In this document: positions 1-5,839 of the stretch, in pieces | Layout: every line of letters starts with the position of its first letter | Numbering within the stretch: the stretch's first letter is position 1 | Source: a bacterium | Lineage (GTDB): Bacteria; Auribacterota; UBA3054; B51-G9 | NCBI GenBank assembly: GCA_029939815.1 | Contig: JAOZSF010000050.1 | Location: forward strand, 2,306-9,538 | DNA length: 7,233 nt | Reading direction: 5' to 3' | The notes under the pieces: generated by a model | What the model was told of the DNA's origin: nothing | The model's database searches: none | The model's input: only the letters and a program-made list of their open reading frames with translations | Position numbers and translations under genes: made by a program

Positions 1-5
1 ATTTT

Positions 6-1772
6 ATGCTAAAAAGAACACATACATGCGGGGAACTGCGAAAAGAAAACATCGGTGAAACAATAATTCTGAACGGCTGGGTGAAGAAGCGCCGGGATCT
101 TGGTAATCTTATCTTTATAGATTTACGCGACCGGTACGGAATCACACAAATTATTTTTGATCCGGCTGATTTTCCCGAAGCGCACACCATCGCGAAAAAT
201 CTCGGAAGAGAATTTGTTATAGCGGTCGAAGGCAAAGTGAGTTCGCGCGGTGAGCAAATCAATCCCGATATGCCGACCGGCGAAATAGAAATTCTTGCGA
301 CAAAATTAGAAATATTAAATTCGTCTGCGACACCACCTTTTCCTCTTGATGACGAAGAAGAAACAGATGACACGCGATTAACTTACCGTTACCTTGATTT
401 GCGGCGACCGCATTTACAGAAAGCTATGCAAGTTCGTCATAAAATAGCGCTTGCCGCGCGGAACTTTTTAGATTCACAGGGATTTCTTGAAATTGAAACC
501 CCAATCCTCGCAAAATCTACTCCGGAAGGGGCAAGAGATTACCTCGTTCCTAGCCGCGTTCATCCCGGGAATTTTTACGCGTTACCGCAATCTCCGCAAC
601 TTTTGAAACAGTTGCTTATGGTCGCAGGAACAGACAAATATTTTCAGATTTGCCGTTGTTTCCGCGATGAAGATTTGCGCGCTGACCGTCAGCCGGAATT
701 TACGCAGATCGACCTTGAAATGTCATTTGCCGATCAGGAAGATATTTTAAAGATCACAGAAGGATTTGTTAGTGCTGCATTAAAAGCAGCCGATATAGAA
801 GTTGAAGAAGTTTTCCCGAGAATTACTTATAAAGAAGCAATGGAAAAATACGGATCGGATAAACCTGACCTTAGATTCGATCTGCAATTCGTTGACATAA
901 GCAGCTTGGTTACCGAAACAGATTTTAACGCGTTTAAAGTCACACTCGAAAATGGTGGAATAATTAAAGCTGTTCGTGTGCCGAGCGGAACAACTCTCAC
1001 CAGGAAATTATTAGATAAGCTTGGCGATATTGCGCGTTCAGGCGGTGCAAAAGGTTTACTCACGGTAAAATATCTTCCTGAAAACAAAAAACAGTCTCCG
1101 TTGACAAAATTCCTTTCTGAAGAACAGTGGGGAAATATTGATAAAGCAACCGGAGCGGTTGAAGGCGATATACTTTTAATTATTGCTGACAAGCCGGCCA
1201 TTGCAAATCCTGCATTAGGAAATGTTCGTAATGAATTGGCTAAGATGCTAAATTTAATTGATCCGGAAAAATTTTCTGTTTTATGGGTTACGGATTTTCC
1301 ACTATTCGCTTATGACGAAAATGAGCAGCGGTGGACAAGTGAACATCATCCGTTTACTTCCCCTCATCCTGACGACATTGATTTAATAGAATCAGCACCG
1401 GGAGAAATCCGCTCCTGCTCTTATGATTTAGTGATTAACGGATTTGAGACCGCATCGGGATCTGTTCGTATTCACAACAGTAATTTACAAAAAAGAATTT
1501 TTAATTTGCTGAATCTTAGCGAATCGGAAATAAATGAACGGTTCGGATTTTTTATTAACGCGCTGAAATTCGGTGCTCCGCCGCATGCCGGGCTTGCAAT
1601 CGGGCTTGACAGATTAACTATGTTAGCGCTTAACCGCACAAGTTTACGAGATGTAATTGCGTTCCCTAAAACGCAGAAAGCGACTGATTTAATGACGGAA
1701 GCGCCGACCTGCGTGAATAAAGAACAACTTAAAGAATTGAAATTAGAAATTGCCAACGAAGGTGAAAAATAA
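6..1772 (+). CDS. aspS: Aspartyl-tRNA synthetase (class II, bacterial type)
   Basis: This cytoplasmic enzyme activates aspartate with ATP and attaches it to tRNA-Asp. The 588 residues match the usual bacterial length (E. coli about 590) and align with the E. coli protein throughout. An N-terminal OB-fold anticodon-binding domain (about 1-105) carries GWVKKRRDLGNLIFIDLRDR. The class II catalytic core follows: motif 1 region FLEIETPILAKSTPEGARDY (160-179), QSPQ (195-198), motif 2 FRDEDLRADRQPEFTQID (219-236) and motif 3 GLAIGLDRL (529-537, Arg536). The bacteria-specific GAD insertion lies at about 298-415. The N-terminus MLKRTHTCGELR lines up with the E. coli start, so the ATG at 6 is right, but its ribosome binding site lies outside the window. 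Leu32 sits where E. coli has Leu30 and non-discriminating enzymes tend to have His, which suggests strict tRNA-Asp specificity. The stop is 3 bases before the next gene. Confidence 0.98.
   Translation: MLKRTHTCGELRKENIGETIILNGWVKKRRDLGNLIFIDLRDRYGITQIIFDPADFPEAHTIAKNLGREFVIAVEGKVSSRGEQINPDMPTGEIEILATKLEILNSSATPPFPLDDEEETDDTRLTYRYLDLRRPHLQKAMQVRHKIALAARNFLDSQGFLEIETPILAKSTPEGARDYLVPSRVHPGNFYALPQSPQLLKQLLMVAGTDKYFQICRCFRDEDLRADRQPEFTQIDLEMSFADQEDILKITEGFVSAALKAADIEVEEVFPRITYKEAMEKYGSDKPDLRFDLQFVDISSLVTETDFNAFKVTLENGGIIKAVRVPSGTTLTRKLLDKLGDIARSGGAKGLLTVKYLPENKKQSPLTKFLSEEQWGNIDKATGAVEGDILLIIADKPAIANPALGNVRNELAKMLNLIDPEKFSVLWVTDFPLFAYDENEQRWTSEHHPFTSPHPDDIDLIESAPGEIRSCSYDLVINGFETASGSVRIHNSNLQKRIFNLLNLSESEINERFGFFINALKFGAPPHAGLAIGLDRLTMLALNRTSLRDVIAFPKTQKATDLMTEAPTCVNKEQLKELKLEIANEGEK
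1760..1765 (+). promoter_or_regulatory. Ribosome binding site of the AsmA-like gene, inside the end of aspS
   Basis: AGGTGA is a six-base match to the right half of the consensus AAGGAGGTGATC. It ends 10 bases before the ATG at 1776. It lies within the last codons of aspS, so ribosomes finishing aspS uncover or directly reuse it. This supports the ATG at 1776 as the start and suggests translational coupling. Confidence 0.6.
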
Positions 1773-1775
1773 ACA

Positions 1776-3779
1776 ATGCCTAAGCGAAAGAAAAAAAGTG
1801 CTTCAACTCAAAGCAATATCAAATTTGATACTGCAAAGACGGGCGAAAACAGCGCATTGCTAAAACACAGAATTGATTTTCAAAAAATTATTCGCGTAAC
1901 ACTTTTTTCCATTGTTTCGCTGTTAATTATCTGGATGATTCTTCCGACTATTATCGCTAACACCCCGCTTATCACCGGTCCCATTGAGAAGAATTTATCG
2001 AAGAAATTTAATGCTAAAGTAAATGTTCAGAAAGTAAGAATTTCCAATTGGACACTTCATCCGAAAGTAAGAATTTCAACTATTGATTTTTATGAAAAAG
2101 ATACAAATCTGTTCCTAGCTTTTGTGGATAATGTTAACTTTCAACTTTCCCCTCTTTCGCTTCTCGCCGGCAAAATTAAAACAAAGAAAATTACTGTAAA
2201 ACGTGTTGATGTTGAATTACCGTCATTAATCATTCAGCGTTATTTACTTGCGAATAAATACATTTCAAAATCTATTTTAGATGAATCAATGAATAAAATA
2301 GACCAGTTCATGTCGTTCGTAAATGGAACTATTACTATCAATGATTCAAACGGATGGAATGTCGTCCACGTCAACAGCGTCTGTGAATTCCCGTTTATGA
2401 GCGAAGCCGGAATTTCTTTTAACTATGCCGTGAATCCGGAAACAGGAGTTATAAAAATTCAAAAATTCCATGCAAGCGGAATCAGAACAATTGAAAGATT
2501 GGATTTCACCCGCGGCAGATCATCGCGCTATACGCTTGATCTTCCGATAGACATAGATTTTGAGGGAACCATTAAAGGTGATAACATTAATATTTCTCCA
2601 ATAAAGTTAACGCTTGAAATGTGTATAATCAACGCTTCGTACTCCAAAAATTCTTCCGGCACGTTTTTTAATATTAACGCTAAAGACCAGAATTTCAACC
2701 GAATAGAACGACTGTTTAAAACAAGAACCAAGGATAACAAACTTGTTGATGTTTCCTTTCAACTTAACGCTCATGCATCTCCAATTGATAAAAAGATGCT
2801 TACAGATTGTTCTGTTCAGGTCAAAAAAGGCATTCTTAGAAATGTACCTTTCGAAAATTTTGATGTGTCATTTAATCTGCTGAACGACAGAATTAATTCT
2901 TTGAACAGCTCTGCTGATGCCTGGAACGGGAAATTATATTTGAACCTTCTAAATAAAATGGACCCTAAAGGTTCAACAAATAACACTTTGACCGGTAATA
3001 TCTCCGCAACAGAAGCCGATTTAAACGCATATTTAAGTGATATGAGCCGGCTACCCGCCCGCGCAGGCGGAGAATTTAATTTCAACATTAATTTTGATGT
3101 TAATAATATAGGAATTTCAAGATTCATACACACCAGACTTCCCCAGCTTGATTTCACTCAGGGTAGTGGTGAAATTTCTTTATCAAACGCATATTTAAAA
3201 TATTTCAAAAGCGAAAAATGGGAGACGACTCGCGAAGTTCCTAAAATTGTTCGCCGTTTCCTCAATCTCGTGGCAAATATGACCAGCGCGCCGCTTTCGC
3301 TTCCTATTTTGAATAAATTAATTAAGCAATTTGAAATAAATAAGCCGAGAACTGTTTTTGCAAAGGTTCAAATTCATGACGGCATCCTAACCTCACCGGA
3401 AATCAGAGCCGAAACTACGGTTGGCACTTTAGTGGCTAACGGTACCTGTTCAGATTCCGGCTCTCTGAATTATGATCTTAAAATTAATCTTAACGAAGAT
3501 GTCATTAAAAAATACGGCAGTCATCCGCTCCTATCAATATTTTTAAACGGCGATACTTTAGAGTTGCCGGTTCTCCTTACAGGTACACTTGACCAGCCCG
3601 ACATCCAACTAAACATGTCACCTGAGCAGAATATCCTTTTCGAAGAAACGCTCACAAAAATTGTTACGGAATATGTTGAAGATAATTTACTGAAAAAAGA
3701 AGAGAAGGCCGAACTTACTGAAAAAAACAGAAATTCTATTAAAAGAACCGTTAAAAGTCTTATCAAAAGATTTCTATAA
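1776..3779 (+). CDS. AsmA-like inner-membrane-anchored protein, probable bridge-type lipid transfer
   Basis: The 667-residue product has a basic N-terminus (MPKRKKK) and one hydrophobic segment at about 39-61 (IIRVTLFSIVSLLIIWMILP). There is no clear signal peptidase site, so it is probably an inner-membrane anchor with the rest in the periplasm. Residues about 75-150 follow the AsmA-family opening: a short helix, then strands like KVNVQKVRISNWTLHPKVRI, then FVDNVNFQLSPLSLLAGKIK and VKRVDVELP. The middle is long, beta-rich and low in cysteine. From about 462 come GSGEISLSNAYLKYF, a helical stretch and a closing beta module ending in VLLTGTLDQPDIQLN (about 597-611), as in AsmA, YhdP and TamB relatives. 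A charged, helix-prone tail fills about 615-667. In that family such proteins form a hydrophobic groove carrying phospholipids between membranes; this role is inferred, since the repeats diverge strongly. It is coupled to aspS by a 3-base gap. Base composition resembles its neighbours. Confidence 0.75.
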   Translation: MPKRKKKSASTQSNIKFDTAKTGENSALLKHRIDFQKIIRVTLFSIVSLLIIWMILPTIIANTPLITGPIEKNLSKKFNAKVNVQKVRISNWTLHPKVRISTIDFYEKDTNLFLAFVDNVNFQLSPLSLLAGKIKTKKITVKRVDVELPSLIIQRYLLANKYISKSILDESMNKIDQFMSFVNGTITINDSNGWNVVHVNSVCEFPFMSEAGISFNYAVNPETGVIKIQKFHASGIRTIERLDFTRGRSSRYTLDLPIDIDFEGTIKGDNINISPIKLTLEMCIINASYSKNSSGTFFNINAKDQNFNRIERLFKTRTKDNKLVDVSFQLNAHASPIDKKMLTDCSVQVKKGILRNVPFENFDVSFNLLNDRINSLNSSADAWNGKLYLNLLNKMDPKGSTNNTLTGNISATEADLNAYLSDMSRLPARAGGEFNFNINFDVNNIGISRFIHTRLPQLDFTQGSGEISLSNAYLKYFKSEKWETTREVPKIVRRFLNLVANMTSAPLSLPILNKLIKQFEINKPRTVFAKVQIHDGILTSPEIRAETTVGTLVANGTCSDSGSLNYDLKINLNEDVIKKYGSHPLLSIFLNGDTLELPVLLTGTLDQPDIQLNMSPEQNILFEETLTKIVTEYVEDNLLKKEEKAELTEKNRNSIKRTVKSLIKRFL

Positions 3780-3780
3780 T
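3751..3780 (+). promoter_or_regulatory. Candidate sigma70-type promoter for lepA
   Basis: A perfect TATAAT lies at 3775-3780, overlapping the stop codon of the AsmA-like gene. TTAAAA at 3751-3756 matches four of six -35 positions, with an 18-base spacer. Transcription would start near 3787 and leave a leader of about 23 bases before the lepA ATG at 3810. In AT-rich DNA such matches arise by chance, so this is a candidate only. Confidence 0.35.
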
Positions 3781-3809
3781 TCTATACCTTAAAATCATTA
3801 CTTTTATAA

Positions 3810-5612
3810 ATGGCTAAACTTGACCACATAAGAAATTTTTGCGTTATCGCTCATATCGATCACGGTAAATCTACCCTCGCTGATAGGTTTCTCGAAGTAA
3901 CACATACAGTTGAGCAACGCGATATGGTTGAACAAACACTTGACGGAATGGATCTTGAGCGTGAGCGAGGGATAACCATAAAATCCCATCCGGTAAAATT
4001 ATTATATACACCTGAAGGAAGCTCAGAACAATACATTTTGAATTTAATTGACACCCCGGGACACGTTGATTTTTCTTATGAAGTTTCTAGAAGTCTCGCC
4101 GCATGCGAGGGCGCAGTTCTTCTCGTTGATGCCGCGCAGGGCGTTCAGGCGCAAACCGTTGCAAACGTCCATCTTGCCCTCGACCACAACCTTGAAATAA
4201 TCCCGGTGATTAACAAAGTCGATCTTCCGGCGGCGAATGTTGATGTCGTTATGCAGCAAATAGTTGAACTGCTCGGAGTTCCACCGGAAACAATATTAAA
4301 AACCAGCGCCAAAAGCGGTATCGGAATTACTGAGTTGCTGGATAAAGTGATTGAACTTGTTCCTCCGCCGGAATCACCGGAAAGTGAAGAATTAAAGTGG
4401 CTTATTTTTGATTCGCAATACGACATTTACAAAGGGGTGATTGTTTACGGTCGTGTTTTTTCCGGCACTATAAAAAAAGGTGATAAAATAAGATTTATGT
4501 CAAATGGGTTGACTTTTGAAGTTATTGAAATCGGAATTTTTTCGCCACAAATGAAGCCCGTTGACTCTCTTTCACCGGGAGAAGTCGGCTATCTAACAGC
4601 TACAATAAAAAATGCCGCGGATGTTCGCGTTGGAGATACAGTTACTCTCGACCGCAAGCCGGCTGAGAATCCCCTGCCCGGCTTTAAGGAATGCCACCCT
4701 ATGGTTTTCAGCGGATTCTATCCAATTGATGCAAGTGATTATGAAGAATTCGCAAAAGCGCTTGCGCGGCTGAAATTGAACGATGCCTCTTTTCATTACG
4801 AGCAGGAAAATTCCGCCGCACTCGGTTTCGGTTTTCGATGCGGTTTTCTCGGCCTGCTTCACATGGAAATTATTCAGGAACGGCTTGAACGCGAGTACAA
4901 TGTTAATCTTCTCGCCACAACTCCCAGCGTTGTATATCAGATAATGCTAAAAAGCGGTGAAGTCTTTGAAATTGATAATCCGCTTCATTTCCCCGACCCG
5001 TCGGAAATCGAACAGATAGAGGAACCTTTTGTTGATGCTTTCGTCGTTACTCCTGTTGACAGAATCGGCGCTATAATGCGCCTTGCACTCGAGCGCCGCG
5101 GAACAATGAAAACAACTGAATCGCTTGATACCAGCCGAGTGATCCTTCATTTTGAAATGCCGTTAAATGAAATCATTCTTGACTTTTACGATAAAATTAA
5201 ATCCGTTACTTCGGGTTATGGAAGTCTTGATTACGAACATACCGGTTTCAAGCCCAGTGACCTCATCAAACTCGACATTCTTATAAACGGTGAACCCGTT
5301 GACGCTCTGTCATCAATAACTCACCGCGAACGCGCGTATCAGCGCGGAAGAATAATTGCTGAAAAGCTTCAGGAAGCAATTCCGCGACAGCAATTCGCTG
5401 TTGCTATCCAAGCGGCAATAGGAGGGAAAGTTATCGCGCGTGAAACCGTTCGGGCTTTAAGAAAAGATGTTATCGCGAAATGTTATGGCGGAGATATCTC
5501 GAGAAAACGCAAACTTCTCGAAAAGCAGAAAGCCGGTAAAAAAAGAATGAAACAAATCGGAAGAGTTAATATTCCGCAAAAAGCTTTCCTCGCAGTTCTG
5601 CGTTCGGATTAA
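3810..5612 (+). CDS. lepA: Elongation factor 4 (LepA), ribosome-associated GTPase
   Basis: LepA is a translational GTPase that binds the ribosome and has been linked to back-translocation and to translation initiation or 30S subunit maturation. The 600 residues match the family length. All G motifs are present: G1 AHIDHGKST (14-22), G2 around Thr55 in RERGITIKS, G3 DTPGH (81-85), G4 NKVD (135-138) and G5 TSAKSG (165-170). Beta-barrel domain II and EF-G-like domains III and V follow. The diagnostic LepA C-terminal domain includes KCYGGDISRKRKLLEKQKAG and ends GRVNIPQKAFLAVLRSD; it distinguishes LepA from EF-G, TypA and EF-Tu. The ATG at 3810 gives MAKLDHIRNFCVIAHIDHGK, the standard N-terminus. 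No Shine-Dalgarno sequence lies in the preceding 30 bases. The form ITIKSHPV in switch I suggests a PVC-group origin. lepA is the last gene before the 227-base gap. Confidence 0.98.
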   Translation: MAKLDHIRNFCVIAHIDHGKSTLADRFLEVTHTVEQRDMVEQTLDGMDLERERGITIKSHPVKLLYTPEGSSEQYILNLIDTPGHVDFSYEVSRSLAACEGAVLLVDAAQGVQAQTVANVHLALDHNLEIIPVINKVDLPAANVDVVMQQIVELLGVPPETILKTSAKSGIGITELLDKVIELVPPPESPESEELKWLIFDSQYDIYKGVIVYGRVFSGTIKKGDKIRFMSNGLTFEVIEIGIFSPQMKPVDSLSPGEVGYLTATIKNAADVRVGDTVTLDRKPAENPLPGFKECHPMVFSGFYPIDASDYEEFAKALARLKLNDASFHYEQENSAALGFGFRCGFLGLLHMEIIQERLEREYNVNLLATTPSVVYQIMLKSGEVFEIDNPLHFPDPSEIEQIEEPFVDAFVVTPVDRIGAIMRLALERRGTMKTTESLDTSRVILHFEMPLNEIILDFYDKIKSVTSGYGSLDYEHTGFKPSDLIKLDILINGEPVDALSSITHRERAYQRGRIIAEKLQEAIPRQQFAVAIQAAIGGKVIARETVRALRKDVIAKCYGGDISRKRKLLEKQKAGKKRMKQIGRVNIPQKAFLAVLRSD

Positions 5613-5701
5613 GTTTTCTGACATAATTTTTCTCAAATGATCTGCAATATTCCAACGGTTAGGATATTTGTCCACAGTGATTCATTAAATTTAGCTATTC
5701 G

Positions 5702-5714
5702 GTTATTAAATAAC
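5702..5714. repeat. 13-base palindrome, possible operator half-site pair
   Basis: GTTATTAAATAAC is a perfect palindrome with one central base (GTTATT-A-AATAAC). The loop would be too small for a stable RNA hairpin along the whole stem, so a dimeric DNA-binding protein is a better explanation than a terminator. It lies 126 bases ahead of the antiporter start. Chance occurrence in AT-rich DNA is a real alternative. Confidence 0.3.
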
Positions 5715-5759
5715 TGATTATTTATTAACGAAAAGCATCCACTTCGGTTGTTCATTATA

Positions 5760-5784
5760 TTATTTTGCCTTTTAGGCAAAATAA
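5760..5784. terminator. 11-bp hairpin with TTT loop: probable terminator, alternatively an operator
   Basis: TTATTTTGCCT (5760-5770) and AGGCAAAATAA (5774-5784) are exact reverse complements around the loop TTT. The stem has only three G:C pairs, next to the loop. On the + strand it is followed by CCTTTT, a short T run with two C in front, so as an intrinsic terminator for lepA transcripts it is weak. It also lies 147 bases beyond the lepA stop. The core TTTTGCCTTTTAGGCAAAA resembles metal-regulator operators of the MntR/DtxR family, whose Bacillus MntR box I recall as beginning TTTGCCTTAAGG, so a DNA-binding site is a serious alternative. Confidence 0.45.
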
Positions 5785-5810
5785 CCTTTTCGAGCGATCT
5801 CTTAACCTCT

Positions 5811-5837
5811 TAAATAGTATTTATAGGGAACTATTTA
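5811..5837 (+). promoter_or_regulatory. 8-bp inverted repeat framing the putative ribosome binding site of the antiporter gene
   Basis: TAAATAGT (5811-5818) and ACTATTTA (5830-5837) are perfect reverse complements around an 11-base loop. The loop contains AGGGA (5825-5829), the only purine-rich stretch at a suitable distance, 10 bases, from the ATG at 5840. AGGGA is a weak Shine-Dalgarno match. In RNA the stem would have only one G:C pair and be marginally stable; in DNA it could be an operator. Either could control the antiporter. Confidence 0.4.
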
Positions 5838-5839
5838 TT

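Larger units (their letters stand above)
5613..5839. other. AT-rich intergenic region between lepA and the antiporter gene
   Basis: These 227 bases contain no convincing open reading frame or RNA gene. They hold three inverted repeats, at 5702-5714, 5760-5784 and 5811-5837, described separately. Possible -10 elements occur, for example TATATT at 5756-5761, but none has a good -35 at proper spacing. The antiporter promoter is probably here, but I cannot place it. The region separates the lepA unit from the transporter gene. Confidence 0.7.

Noticed and set aside
827..1201. Antisense frame of 124 codons within aspS, and similar antisense frames within the other genes
   Set aside because: The + strand frames encode well-conserved proteins over the same bases, and the antisense translations are Ser-rich and show no recognisable domain or ribosome binding site.
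5618..5650. CTGACA followed by CAATAT, considered as a promoter
   Set aside because: The spacing of 21 bases is too long and no -10 match lies at 16-18 bases.
5645..5670. Imperfect hairpin CAATATTCC ... GGATATTTG soon after lepA, considered as the lepA terminator
   Set aside because: Only six of nine positions pair without gaps and no T run follows, so it is not a convincing terminator.
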